NCBI RefSeq assembly: GCF_000423945.1
Contig: NZ_AUIY01000001.1
Location: 310,001-374,000 of the forward strand
DNA from: Butyrivibrio sp. XPD2002
GTDB taxonomy: Bacteria > Bacillota > Clostridia > Lachnospirales > Lachnospiraceae
Length of the DNA stretch: 64,000 nucleotides
Direction: 5' to 3'
The stretch's first letter is position 1. Every line of letters begins with the position of its first letter. Below are positions 1 to 8,708 of this stretch, one piece after another. The position numbers and the translations under genes are program-made. The notes under the pieces were generated by a model. That model saw only the letters and a list, made by a program, of their open reading frames with translations, was not told the origin of the DNA and did no database searches.

Positions 1-1485
1 AAGTGAATACTGTGTTTTAGCCATGCAGACAGGGAGCTTACCATATCCCATATCCTCTATCTTCTTAAGCTGCTTCTTTGCTGCAGGTGCATAGGTAACA
101 CCATTAGCGCCGTAAATCTTCTTAGCAACAGCTTCGATCTTCTCCTCGGGAGAAATGTCATCTGCATAGATAGGTGCATAGTTTGAAGGCTTAGTCTCAA
201 GAGTATTGATAACAGCCTTTGCAAGAGCTTCGCCGCCTTTTCCGCCGTGCTCCCATACTTCTGATATAGCAAAATCGCAGCCTCTCTTCTCGCAGAAATC
301 CTTTACAAAAGCGATCTCTGCCTCTGTATCTGTAAGGAAGCTGTTAAGTGTAACAACAACCGGTACGCCGTACTGCTGGAGGTTTTCAATGTGCTTCTCA
401 AGATTAGTGATTCCCTTCTTCAGCGCATCAAGGTTCTCCTCTGAAAGCTGATCCTTGGGAACAAGTCCGTTATACTTAAGTGCTCTGATAGTTGCAACAA
501 GTACAACTGCATCAGGCTTAAGACCATGCATTCTGCACTTGATATCAAGGAATTTCTCAGCACCAAGGTCAGCACCGAAGCCTGCCTCTGTGATAGTGAT
601 ATCTGCCATATGAAGAGCTGCATTCGTAGCTCTTATGGAGTTACAGCCATGAGCGATATTAGCAAAAGGACCACCATGCACAAGTACAGGTGTGTGCTCA
701 AGAGTCTGTACAAGGTTAGGCTTCATTGCATCCTTAAGAAGTGCCGCCATAGCACCTACTGCCTTAAGATCACCTGCTGTAACAGGCTCACCCTGGTAGT
801 TATATGCAACAACAATTCTTGAAAGCCTTTCCTTTAAGTCCTTCATGTCCTTAGCAAGACAGAGAATAGCCATAACCTCTGTAGCAACGGTTATAACGAA
901 ATGATCCTCTCTTACTACACCGTCCATCTTGTTCCCAAGACCTACAACGATGTTCCTAAGAACTCTGTCGTTCATATCCTCGCAACGCTTAAAGATTATC
1001 TGTCTTGTATCGATTCCAAGCTCGTTACCCTGCTGAATATGGTTATCCAGAAGCGCAGCAAGAAGGTTATTAGCTGAAGTTATGGCATGAAAATCACCTG
1101 TAAAGTGAAGGTTCATATCGTCCATAGGTACAACCTGTGCGTATCCGCCGCCGGCTGCGCCACCCTTAATTCCAAAGCAGGGTCCAAGTGAAGGCTCACG
1201 AAGTGCGATCACTGTCTTCTTACCAAGAAGCGAAAGTGCATCACCAAGTCCTACACTTGTAGTTGTTTTGCCTTCTCCGGCAGGAGTAGGATTAATAGCA
1301 GTAACCAGAACAAGCTTGCCTATCTTGTTACCGGCTATTTTCTGCAGGTATTCCTCTGACAATTTTGCCTTATGCTTACCGTAGAGCTCTAAGTCATCCT
1401 CGGTTATGCCGATGCTCTCAGCAACCTTCTTGATCGGCCATAGCTCGGCCTCTCTTGCGATTTCAATATCTGATTTTACTGCCAT
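1..1485 (-). CDS. fhs: Formate--tetrahydrofolate ligase (3' end outside window)
   Basis: The enzyme makes 10-formyl-THF from formate, THF and ATP in the cytoplasm, feeding purine and fMet synthesis and the methyl branch of one-carbon metabolism. I translated it directly: the ATG at 1485 follows a clear TAGGAGGAG site, and 495 codons stay open to the window edge (about 60 of the usual ~556 residues are missing). Family landmarks are visible: the P-loop stretch [10 protein letters not shown] near residue 65, then the glycine-rich [17 protein letters not shown], and [14 protein letters not shown]. It starts 54 bp after the ftsK-like gene with no obvious terminator between them, so read-through from that gene is possible. 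Confidence 0.96.
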   Translation of the reverse strand, partial: MAVKSDIEIAREAELWPIKKVAESIGITEDDLELYGKHKAKLSEEYLQKIAGNKIGKLVLVTAINPTPAGEGKTTTSVGLGDALSLLGKKTVIALREPSLGPCFGIKGGAAGGGYAQVVPMDDMNLHFTGDFHAITSANNLLAALLDNHIQQGNELGIDTRQIIFKRCEDMNDRVLRNIVVGLGNKMDGVVREDHFVITVATEVMAILCLAKDMKDLKERLSRIVVAYNYQGEPVTAGDLKAVGAMAALLKDAMKPNLVQTLEHTPVLVHGGPFANIAHGCNSIRATNAALHMADITITEAGFGADLGAEKFLDIKCRMHGLKPDAVVLVATIRALKYNGLVPKDQLSEENLDALKKGITNLEKHIENLQQYGVPVVVTLNSFLTDTEAEIAFVKDFCEKRGCDFAISEVWEHGGKGGEALAKAVINTLETKPSNYAPIYADDISPEEKIEAVAKKIYGANGVTYAPAAKKQLKKIEDMGYGKLPVCMAKTQYSL

Positions 1486-1539
1486 AATAAACTCCTCCTA
1501 AATTATTAAAAAAATACAACCTCGCTAGGTGTCTACTTT

Positions 1540-4386
1540 TCACGAAGCATTATCTATCATATTTTCAAATTCTTCTTTTGTCATAAGAATTTTTCTTGGC
1601 TTTGTTCCTTCCTCAGGGCCGACAACGCCGGCATCACTGAGCTGATCCATGATTCTCGCTGCTCTGTTAAAGCCAATCTTATAAAGTCTCTGCAGCATTC
1701 CTATGGATGCCTTTTCCTTTTCTATAATAGCAGCTCCGGCCTGTGCAAACAGAGGATCCACATCAGATCCGCCATCGGACACATCTCCTGCAGCTACATT
1801 AGCTGCTGATTTTGAAGATACTTCCATGTTGGAAATCTCTTCTGATACATTGTCGCCGTAGTTAGTCTCAACGCCCTGATTCTTAACAAAATCAGTAACT
1901 GCCTGAACCTCATCATCAGATACAAAGCAGCCCTGAACTCTGGCTGGTTTGTTGTAGCCTCTCGGGAAGAAAAGCATATCTCCCTTTCCGATAAGCTTCT
2001 CAGCGCCGTAGCTGTCAAGGATTGTTCTTGAATCAACACCACTTGAAACTGCAAACGCTATACGGCTGGGAATATTGGCCTTAATAAGCCCTGTAATAAC
2101 ATCAACCGAAGGTCTCTGAGTTGCAATAATAAGGTAGATACCGGCAGCTCTTGCAAGCTGTGTAAGTCTTACTATTGAATCCTCAACCTCATTCTTAAAC
2201 TGCATCATAAGATCTGCAAGCTCGTCTACGATAACAACTATCTCAGGCATCTTCTGCATGGACTCATCATCAGAGTGCTCACACATAGTATTATAGCCCT
2301 TAAGATCTCTAACCTTTGCATTTGCAAACTTCTTATATCTTGTTGTCATCTCTGCAACAGCCCAGTTAAGCGCTGCGGCAGCCTTCTTAGGATCTGTTAC
2401 AACTGGAATAAGAAGGTGAGGTATTCCGTTGTATACAGAAAGCTCAACTATCTTAGGGTCGATCATGATAAGGCGTACATCCTCAGGGGAAGCCTTATAA
2501 ATGATACTCATAATAATCGTATTGATACATACCGATTTACCAGAACCGGTAGCACCTGCAATAAGAAGGTGAGGCATCTTTGCGATATCAGTCACAACGA
2601 GCTTACCTGCTATATCCTTACCGATAGCAACCGAAAGCTTTGATTTTGACTTCTGGAACTCCTCACTCTCAATAAGATCCCTTAAAGCAACCATGGAGTT
2701 TTCTTTGTTGGGAACCTCGATTCCTACAGCGGATTTTCCGGGAATAGGAGCTTCTATTCTTATATCAGTAGCTGCAAGGTGCATCTTGATATCATCAGCA
2801 AGATCAACTATCTTCCTAACCTTGACACCGGCTTCAGGCTGAAGCTCGTATCTTGTTACGGAAGGCCCCTGGCTGATATCTGTAACAGTAGCATTTACAT
2901 GGAACATGGAAAGAGTATCCTGCAGAGTCATGGCAGTCTCTTTTAAGTGTTTTGCTGAATCCCCCTTGCCCTTTGTTCCTTTTTTAAGAAGCTTAAATGG
3001 TGGGAATTCATATTCCATAACAGGTCGCTTCATGATCTCCTTTTGCTGTTCCTGTCTCTTTACAGCCTCCTCTTTATTCCTGGTGCTTGTAATATAGTCT
3101 GTGCTGTGAACAGCATATTCTCCGTTATAATCAGGAGCGAGAGTCTCTGAATGGATCGGTATGTTGTCCATTTCATCCTTTTTCTCCTCACGAAGCTTTG
3201 CAACAGGTCTGTAATTCTTAACCGCTGTCAGAGCTTCCAGAGCTGCACTCTCATCATAATCGTCCTCAGCCTCTTCAGGTTCAGCTGCCACATCGGCGAT
3301 ATCAATAGTGTGATGGTCGTCTGAAGCAACCTCCTTCGGCGGAGTCTTCATAACGAACTGTCCGTCAGGCTGCTCCCTTGTAGACAGGCTCGGATTGAAT
3401 CTGATCTCATGAATGTCATCATGAATCTCCTCTTCGGGAATGAAAACATTCTGAACTACAGGCTCTTCGTCTTCTTCAGCATCATCAAGACCGTGAATGT
3501 TAAACTCCTGAACCTTAGTCTCCTTAGCCTCTTCTGCTATTTCATCCTCGTAGTCTTCATCCTCCTCGGAATCAAGAAGAGTATTCATACTTACGCCTGA
3601 TACCTTCTTATCCATACGAAGAATCTTGGCATCCTCTTTCTGTTCAAGAAGTAGCTGCTCTTCCTCTTCCATCTGTAGACGTCTCTCCTCGCGGAGTCTC
3701 GCACGCTCATCCCAGCGGTCTCTGTAATCAAGAGCCTCCTGTCTGGTTCTCTCTATGACATGCTTTCCGCCCTTCTTAACGCTGTTCAGCATGGTCTTTT
3801 GTGTAAACAGGGAAACTCCGATAAAGCCTGCAACCAACATGACAATTATCGTTCCTGCAAGTGATAAATTATGATAAACAAGATAAGCAATGCTTCCGCC
3901 TATAAATCCGCCGCCATTTTGTTCCTTAAGGGCTGACTCATAGATATCTGCTGCGCTGTAGGCTGTCATAGTCTGAATCCTGCCGCAGATAAGCTCGAAA
4001 AACATGCCAAATACCAATATGATAAGCAGTCCTGAGAATATCTTCCTCAGAGCTGCCGGACTAGGTCCGTTAGACAATAAAAGAGCGCCTATTCCAAAAC
4101 CAACAATAGGCATAATATAAGCAGTAAGGCCGAAAATCCCGAACATAATACCGCTGATAGCATTTCCGAAACTACCGCATATTCCAAAATTGCACAAAAA
4201 TAAAAAGATCGTTAAAGCTGCGAATACAATTAGCATTATCTCGCTCTTTACTGCGTAATCCAGTGGCTCATCATCGTATCTCGCCCTGGTTCTTGCATGC
4301 GCCTCTGTTGATCTTTTACTTTTAGCTTTACCTGTCTGTCTGCTCGCTGTGGAGCGTTTTCTTGAATTACTTGTAGCCATATTCAC
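1540..4386 (-). CDS. FtsK/SpoIIIE family DNA translocase
   Basis: Membrane-anchored, hexameric DNA pump that moves chromosomal DNA through the division or sporulation septum. The 948-residue protein has a basic N-terminus, about four membrane segments (roughly residues 50-200), a long acidic low-complexity linker (about 230-450), the RecA-like motor with Walker A GATGSGKS near residue 608 and a hydrophobic strand ending [10 protein letters not shown] as Walker B, and a C-terminal winged-helix gamma domain of the KOPS/SRS-reading type ([13 protein letters not shown]). This order matches the family. The start is uncertain: GTG at 4386 and ATG at 4380 are both in frame and neither has a good ribosome site. 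FtsK or SpoIIIE cannot be told apart from sequence alone; one protein often does both jobs in Firmicutes. Confidence 0.93.
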   Translation of the reverse strand: MNMATSNSRKRSTASRQTGKAKSKRSTEAHARTRARYDDEPLDYAVKSEIMLIVFAALTIFLFLCNFGICGSFGNAISGIMFGIFGLTAYIMPIVGFGIGALLLSNGPSPAALRKIFSGLLIILVFGMFFELICGRIQTMTAYSAADIYESALKEQNGGGFIGGSIAYLVYHNLSLAGTIIVMLVAGFIGVSLFTQKTMLNSVKKGGKHVIERTRQEALDYRDRWDERARLREERRLQMEEEEQLLLEQKEDAKILRMDKKVSGVSMNTLLDSEEDEDYEDEIAEEAKETKVQEFNIHGLDDAEEDEEPVVQNVFIPEEEIHDDIHEIRFNPSLSTREQPDGQFVMKTPPKEVASDDHHTIDIADVAAEPEEAEDDYDESAALEALTAVKNYRPVAKLREEKKDEMDNIPIHSETLAPDYNGEYAVHSTDYITSTRNKEEAVKRQEQQKEIMKRPVMEYEFPPFKLLKKGTKGKGDSAKHLKETAMTLQDTLSMFHVNATVTDISQGPSVTRYELQPEAGVKVRKIVDLADDIKMHLAATDIRIEAPIPGKSAVGIEVPNKENSMVALRDLIESEEFQKSKSKLSVAIGKDIAGKLVVTDIAKMPHLLIAGATGSGKSVCINTIIMSIIYKASPEDVRLIMIDPKIVELSVYNGIPHLLIPVVTDPKKAAAALNWAVAEMTTRYKKFANAKVRDLKGYNTMCEHSDDESMQKMPEIVVIVDELADLMMQFKNEVEDSIVRLTQLARAAGIYLIIATQRPSVDVITGLIKANIPSRIAFAVSSGVDSRTILDSYGAEKLIGKGDMLFFPRGYNKPARVQGCFVSDDEVQAVTDFVKNQGVETNYGDNVSEEISNMEVSSKSAANVAAGDVSDGGSDVDPLFAQAGAAIIEKEKASIGMLQRLYKIGFNRAARIMDQLSDAGVVGPEEGTKPRKILMTKEEFENMIDNAS

Positions 4387-4477
4387 CCATTACTTTTTTC
4401 AAAACTTTTCCCCTGCATGCGCATAATAAAGGAATGCACATACACAAAACAGTATACCATTTTTACACTCTTTGTGC

Positions 4478-4483
4478 TATACT
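4478..4483 (+). promoter_or_regulatory. Extended -10 promoter for the 4532 gene
   Basis: The hexamer TATACT is preceded by TG one base upstream (TGCTATACT), the extended -10 form that tolerates a poor -35 box; no good -35 hexamer is seen at the right distance. It lies 48 bp upstream of the plus-strand start codon at 4532. Confidence 0.45.
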
Positions 4484-4531
4484 TAACACGCTCAGTGATA
4501 ACGTATTTCTAATTTTGGAGGAAATTTACAT

Positions 4532-5110
4532 ATGGAATTCAGACAGGAACTTGAGACAGGATTACTCAAGCAGATCGGTAACGTTGAGAACACTCTTAAG
4601 ATTAAGGAAGTAGCTTCAAAGTGCAGATTACTTAAAACCGAGAACGGTATTAAAGTAGAACTTTCTTATACAGGCCCTAATGCCAGCAAATATCTTCAGT
4701 ATGTTGAGAAACATCGTGAGGAGCTTACTAATTATCTTCTTCACCCCGATGATGCTGATCTCTACGAGTGGATGGAGACAAGTCACCAGACTACCATCAC
4801 TCTTAAGAAGCATGAGAAGGAAAAGCTCATCCTTTACGTTAACTTCGATCCCGATACCTTCAATCTCATTACAGGTATCGCAGATGAGAACGTAACAATG
4901 AAGCTTGGTACTCCTCTTATGAATATCTGCATTAAGGATATGTCAAGAAGTGCTTTCAAGCTTGCTATTTTCGAGATGCTTCTTCTTGCAGATGAGATTG
5001 CTCTTGCAATGGGTAATGAAGAGCTCAAGAAGATGGCTAATATCGAGATGGTTAAGACATACCTCTCAGAGATTTATGATAAGTTCCATGAAGGTTCTAT
5101 CATCGAATAA
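4532..5110 (+). CDS. Unknown cytoplasmic protein, 192 aa
   Basis: I do not recognise the family. The ATG has a good site, TTTGGAGGAAATTTACAT, and the codon use matches the surrounding genes, so the gene is real. The protein is acidic and soluble, with no signal peptide or membrane segment. It has an N-terminal mixed region, a central beta-like stretch (KLILYVNFDPDTFNLITG) and a helical C-terminal half (AFKLAIFEMLLLADEIALAMG). It is one of only two plus-strand genes in the window, is transcribed alone, divergently from the ftsK-like gene, and ends at a strong shared terminator. Confidence 0.8.
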   Translation: MEFRQELETGLLKQIGNVENTLKIKEVASKCRLLKTENGIKVELSYTGPNASKYLQYVEKHREELTNYLLHPDDADLYEWMETSHQTTITLKKHEKEKLILYVNFDPDTFNLITGIADENVTMKLGTPLMNICIKDMSRSAFKLAIFEMLLLADEIALAMGNEELKKMANIEMVKTYLSEIYDKFHEGSIIE

Positions 5111-5142
5111 TCCGATAATCTATTTAGCAATTATTTAAATAT

Positions 5143-5180
5143 AAAGACAGTTAAGACTTATGATCTTAACTGTCTTTTAT
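5143..5180. terminator. Bidirectional terminator
   Basis: A 14-bp stem (AAAGACAGTTAAGA pairing with TCTTAACTGTCTTT) around a short loop is followed by a T-run on the plus strand and preceded by an A-rich stretch, so it can end both the 4532 gene and the convergent GNAT operon, whose stop codon lies inside its edge. Confidence 0.85.
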
Positions 5181-5731
5181 TTTCTAAAAAAATATTCCTG
5201 TGCCGTTACGCACATCATGGTCTCATTGTAATATTCCTTAAGCATCGCATTAAATAAATGCTCATTTCTGTGATGGAATTTAAGGCCGCTTCTTTCTATA
5301 ACATTTCTTGATCTTTCATTGCCATCAAAAAAGCCGCACCAGATTCTGCTAAGGCCGACCTCTACAAAGCTGTATCTTACAAGCTCTGTTAAAGCCTCCG
5401 TGGCGTATCCCTTTCCCCAGTAGTTTTTACCGAGCCAGTAGCCTATCTCAGCTTCATCTTCACGGTCTATTCCTCTTTTGGGTGAGCTCCCGATGCGAAC
5501 TCCGATACTTCCAATGGGAGATTCCGGATCCTCCTTAAGGGTAATGGCATATTCTCCGTCATCCATTAAAAGTGTCCTTATTATCGCTCTCGAATAATCA
5601 GTATCCTTGTGAGGAAGCCAGCCTGCTCCTTTTCCTATATCAGGATCACAGGCAAGTCCATATAAAATTTCAGCGTCTTTCTCCTTCCATTTACGAAGGA
5701 TAAGACGCTCAGTTTTTATAGTACCAACCAA
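5177..5731 (-). CDS. GNAT family N-acetyltransferase (RimJ/RimL type)
   Basis: Predicted acetyl-CoA dependent N-acetyltransferase, substrate unknown. The 184 residues show the family pattern: an N-terminal TERLILRKWKEKDA strand-helix, then IGYWLGKNYWGKGYATEAL, where the GxGYA segment is the pyrophosphate-binding loop of acetyl-CoA, and the late RSRNVIERSGLKFHHR region typical of RimL-like enzymes. It lies 2 bp after proB and is surely co-transcribed with it, but that gives no clear functional link. Its stop codon lies inside the shared terminator. Confidence 0.9.
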   Translation of the reverse strand: MVGTIKTERLILRKWKEKDAEILYGLACDPDIGKGAGWLPHKDTDYSRAIIRTLLMDDGEYAITLKEDPESPIGSIGVRIGSSPKRGIDREDEAEIGYWLGKNYWGKGYATEALTELVRYSFVEVGLSRIWCGFFDGNERSRNVIERSGLKFHHRNEHLFNAMLKEYYNETMMCVTAQEYFFRK

Positions 5732-5733
5732 AA

Positions 5734-6546
5734 TCAGTTGTTCTCCTTTGCAACAAACAAAGTTCCTACATGCTTTTTATTGATAATGTCATATAGATAA
5801 TCAGTGTTCTTACCATTGGTAATAAGGACATCGACGCCCTTGGAGGTAGCATACTCGGCTGCCTGAAGTTTTGTAATCATACCACCTGTTCCACGGTTAG
5901 AACCACTGCCCTCAGCAAGTGCATATATATCCTCATTGATCTCCTCGACGCGGCTTATAAGCTTAGCGTCAGGATTGGTTGAAGGATTTTTATCATAAAA
6001 TCCCTCGATATCAGAGAGAATAATAAGCTTGCATGCGCCGCAGAATGCAGCAACAATAGCTGAAAGCATATCATTATCAGAGAAAAGCTTCTGATCAGAT
6101 TCAATCTCCACATGGCTGACTGAGTCATTCTCATTGACAATGGGAATGATGTGGTTCTCAAGAAGAGCATCAAAAGTGTTCTGAAGATTCTCTTTTCTTG
6201 CGGGATTCTCAACATCATCATTATCAAGAAGAATCTGACCTACAAGTCTTCCATATTCGCCGAAAAGCTTATCATACAGATGCATAAGCTCGCACTGTCC
6301 TACTGAAGCAGCTGCCTGCTTAAGTCTTAAGCTCTTTGGCTTTTGCTGTAATCTCATCTTGTTAGCCCCGACGGCAATCGCGCCGGAACTAACAAGAACA
6401 ACGTCATAACCTAAATTTTCAATTCCTGCAAGAGCTCTGCAAAGAAGGTCGATCTGGTGAATATTGATTCCACCGTTTTCATTTGTAATTGTAGATGTTC
6501 CTACCTTTACAACAATACGCTCTTTTCTGATTTCCTTTGGACTCAT
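5734..6546 (-). CDS. proB: Glutamate 5-kinase, short form without PUA domain
   Basis: Catalyses ATP-dependent phosphorylation of glutamate to glutamyl-5-phosphate, the first and feedback-controlled step of proline synthesis. The amino acid kinase fold is clear: VVKVGTSTIT at the N-terminus (phosphate loop), VLVSSGAIAVGANKM, the substrate region EIESDQKLFSDNDMLSA, and ILSDIEGFYDKNP followed by GTGGMITKLQAA. At 270 residues it ends with the kinase domain and lacks the C-terminal PUA domain of long ProB proteins. The start follows an AAAGG site. proA is not adjacent; the neighbours are a secreted protein 15 bp upstream and a GNAT gene 2 bp downstream. Confidence 0.95.
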   Translation of the reverse strand: MSPKEIRKERIVVKVGTSTITNENGGINIHQIDLLCRALAGIENLGYDVVLVSSGAIAVGANKMRLQQKPKSLRLKQAAASVGQCELMHLYDKLFGEYGRLVGQILLDNDDVENPARKENLQNTFDALLENHIIPIVNENDSVSHVEIESDQKLFSDNDMLSAIVAAFCGACKLIILSDIEGFYDKNPSTNPDAKLISRVEEINEDIYALAEGSGSNRGTGGMITKLQAAEYATSKGVDVLITNGKNTDYLYDIINKKHVGTLFVAKENN

Positions 6547-6561
6547 AAAATACCTTTGAAA

Positions 6562-7389
6562 TTAGTTGTCTGCATCTACGATCTTGTTGAGGTAGTAATC
6601 AACAGAACCGGTGTTACCGTTCTTGTTGTACTTGTAGTTAACACGAATGATTGTTGTAGCATACATGCTGTTCTCAACGATATCGTGGCTGTCCTCATCA
6701 ATAACCTGCTTCTGGGTGCTGAGAATAACCTTCTTGTTATTCTTAATCTGTGTCCAGTATAATACAGGCTCTGTCTTACCATTTGTTGTTACGTTCTTGT
6801 ACTTGCCAACCTGGATAGACTCAAGTGAATAGTTGTTACCCATCTTAACCTTGATCTTACCCTTGCTAAGATCTGTAACGTAATTAGCAGTACCTAAGCC
6901 AGTCCTTGTAGATAATTCCTGGTTACCGAATGTAGCCTTCTCGATAGGTGATGTTGCATTGATGAATACTGAGTAAGGCTCACCGTTAACTGTGAATTTG
7001 AAGTTGAAGAGTCTCTTAGGTGTTTTGCTTGTGTAGAAAGAGAATCTGTAGATGATCTTATCTGTGTTATCATCGTACTCGATTCTTGAAAGCTTATACT
7101 TAAGTTTCTTAGCACACTTAATGTTCTTTACCTTAGCGTTCTGGTCGTTGATAGCAATTGAAAGAACATTCTTTGCATAAGTACCGGGTGTGATTGTTAC
7201 CATCTTGTTGCCGGTTTCTTTGTAAACAAGCTTTCCTCTTTTGTTCAGCGCCTGTGTTGTCTCACTTATGTCTACCTTTACAGCTGCTCTGGCTGTAATG
7301 GAGCTTGTAGGTACAGCACATAAGATGAATGCAGCAGCGAGTGCTGAAGCGACTACCTTCTTCAAAATCTTAGTCCCCTTAGTTTTCAT
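6562..7389 (-). CDS. Secreted protein of unknown function, 275 aa
   Basis: I set the start at the ATG at 7389 because AGGAGG sits 4-5 bases upstream; a longer reading frame to 7458 would run through the promoter. The N-terminus is a classical Sec signal peptide: lysine-rich head, a hydrophobic core (VVASALAAAFILCAV) and an ARA-AV type cleavage site near residue 35. The mature part is lysine-rich, about 240 residues, with alternating beta-strand character (YKLSRIEYDDNTDKIIYRFSF) and no cysteine pair, lipobox, LPXTG or catalytic motif that I can recognise. It leads a three-gene unit with proB and the GNAT gene. Confidence 0.8.
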   Translation of the reverse strand: MKTKGTKILKKVVASALAAAFILCAVPTSSITARAAVKVDISETTQALNKRGKLVYKETGNKMVTITPGTYAKNVLSIAINDQNAKVKNIKCAKKLKYKLSRIEYDDNTDKIIYRFSFYTSKTPKRLFNFKFTVNGEPYSVFINATSPIEKATFGNQELSTRTGLGTANYVTDLSKGKIKVKMGNNYSLESIQVGKYKNVTTNGKTEPVLYWTQIKNNKKVILSTQKQVIDEDSHDIVENSMYATTIIRVNYKYNKNGNTGSVDYYLNKIVDADN

Positions 7390-7429
7390 ACTTTCCTCCT
7401 TTGTGTGCACATATTTTGTGTCTCTGTCC

Positions 7430-7458
7430 ATTCTAACCACAAGAACATGTAAATGCAA
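7430..7458 (-). promoter_or_regulatory. Sigma-A type promoter of the secreted protein-proB-GNAT operon
   Basis: TTGCAT (7453-7458) and TAGAAT (7430-7435) are separated by exactly 17 bp on the minus strand, with the start codon about 40 bp downstream. Confidence 0.65.
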
Positions 7459-7540
7459 GAAAAATCAGACATTTTTATAAATTCAGATTAAATTAAAGCA
7501 ATATTTTATATATACATAGCAAATAATGCTATTGGAAATA

Positions 7541-7570
7541 AAAAAGCGCTATGCAATTAAGCATAGCGTC
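7541..7570 (-). terminator. Terminator of ssrA
   Basis: On the minus strand an 8-bp stem CGCTATGC/GCATAGCG with loop TTAATT is followed by CTTTTTTATTT, a textbook intrinsic terminator just past the tmRNA 3' end. Confidence 0.9.
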
Positions 7571-7577
7571 TTTGGAG

Positions 7578-7923
7578 TGGATTAGGCGGGAGTCGAACCC
7601 GCGTCCAAAAATCCGTCCCCTGTCCTTCTACTGTCATAGCTGGCTATTGTGGCAAAGCCGATTCCCTTCCATAACCGGAAGCAAGCGCCCTAATATGGAA
7701 AGTAGCCCCTGATACGACCATGAATGCGGAGCGGTCATCATGTCGTTTCCTGCAAAGTCGACGCAGGTTACTGAATGTGCAGGTGCACTCAGGCCTACGC
7801 GCTGCGCTTAGGCAGCGAGTGCTAAATTATCTTCAGCGTTTATATTTAGGTTTGAGGTCTAACGCGCCATCCCGCGGACAGCTTCTCCAGCTTCAGAATC
7901 CCTGTCGAAACCTTTACTAACCC
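7578..7923 (-). ncRNA. ssrA: Transfer-messenger RNA (tmRNA)
   Basis: tmRNA rescues stalled ribosomes with SmpB and tags the nascent chain for proteolysis. The tRNA-like ends pair perfectly: 5' GGGTTAG with 3' CTAATCC, with the T-arm GGACGCGGGTTCGACTCCCGCC before the 3' acceptor strand. The message part reads GCT GAA GAT AAT TTA GCA CTC GCT GCC TAA (7837-7808), giving the tag AEDNLALAA, which closely resembles the clostridial ADDNFAIAA type; the preceding AUAUAAAC matches the usual resume-codon context. The CCA tail is not encoded: the discriminator A at 7578 is followed by CTC. It lies downstream of smpB and rnr, as in many Firmicutes. Confidence 0.96.
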
Positions 7924-7935
7924 TTAAAGGTTTTA

Positions 7936-7960
7936 TGTACAAGCCCGTCGGACTTGTACA
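7936..7960 (-). other. Hairpin between the ssrA promoter and mature 5' end
   Basis: An inverted repeat TGTACAAG ... CTTGTACA, extended inward by a wobble and two GC pairs to an 11-bp stem with a GAC loop. It starts close to the predicted transcription start and ends 13 nt before the mature tmRNA, so it would form the 5' leader of the precursor removed by RNase P. An operator role is also possible. Confidence 0.55.
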
Positions 7961-7963
7961 TAC

Positions 7964-7992
7964 AGTATATAGACTTTTTCATAAATAATCAA
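7964..7992 (-). promoter_or_regulatory. ssrA: Promoter of ssrA
   Basis: TTGATT (7987-7992) and TATACT (7964-7969) lie 17 bp apart on the minus strand. The predicted start is near 7957, giving a precursor leader of about 35 nt. Confidence 0.75.
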
Positions 7993-8126
7993 CTAAACTT
8001 GTAGTTTATTCGTAAGTGATTATATCAAAATTAATCTAAAATTGCACGAAAAATTCGAAAATAAAATTAAAAAACATCAATGTTATTATTTTCTATTAAG
8101 AATTAGTACAAGTTTTTCTAAATATC

Positions 8127-8159
8127 AAAAAAATAAGACCGCTGTCAAAAACAGCGATC
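8127..8159 (-). terminator. Terminator after smpB
   Basis: A 9-bp stem GATCGCTGT/ACAGCGGTC with a T-rich loop, followed on the minus strand by TTATTTTTTTGAT. It separates smpB from the ssrA promoter, so ssrA is transcribed on its own. Confidence 0.85.
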
Positions 8160-8165
8160 CCATTA

Positions 8166-8630
8166 TCACCTAAGACTTACCTTATAATCTCTCATTGCTT
8201 CTCTTTGCTGATCTCGTTTGGCAGTTGACTCTCTCTTGTCATAGAGCTTCTTACCTTTTGCCAGACCTATCTGAACCTTCACCTTGCCGTGTTTGAAATA
8301 TACTTCAAGCGGAACAAGTGTATAGCCCTGTGCCTGAGATGCCTGATCAAGCTTTCTGATCTCAGTCTTATGAAGAAGGAGCTTACGTACACGAAGCGGG
8401 TCCTTATTGAAAATATTACCCTTTTCATAAGGACTTATATTCATACCGCAGATGAAAGCCTCGCCCTTATCTATGCTCACCCATGCTTCCTTTATACTGC
8501 ACTTCCCCTGCCTTAATGATTTCACCTCCGTACCTGCAAGTGAAATACCGGCTTCATACTTTTCTTCTATGAAATAGTCATGAAATGCTTTCTTGTTATT
8601 CGCTATAAGCTTAATGCTGTCGTCAGCCAT
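8166..8630 (-). CDS. smpB: SsrA-binding protein SmpB
   Basis: Partner protein of tmRNA: binds its tRNA-like domain and places it in the empty ribosomal A site in trans-translation. The 154-residue sequence has the diagnostic parts in order: [32 protein letters not shown] at the N-terminus, the [11 protein letters not shown] segment, [29 protein letters not shown], and the basic C-terminal tail ([13 protein letters not shown]) that reads the mRNA channel. Length and motifs are normal. It follows rnr by 78 bp and precedes ssrA. Confidence 0.98.
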   Translation of the reverse strand: MADDSIKLIANNKKAFHDYFIEEKYEAGISLAGTEVKSLRQGKCSIKEAWVSIDKGEAFICGMNISPYEKGNIFNKDPLRVRKLLLHKTEIRKLDQASQAQGYTLVPLEVYFKHGKVKVQIGLAKGKKLYDKRESTAKRDQQREAMRDYKVSLR

Positions 8631-8708
8631 GACGTATTACCTCTGTTTCATTAGTCTTAGTCTATTATGCCACATTATGATTAAAAATCCATAACCTAAT
8701 GCTATAAC

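Noticed and set aside
7720..7920. Plus-strand frame of 66 codons
   Set aside because: It is the antisense of tmRNA; the structured RNA explains the lack of stops.
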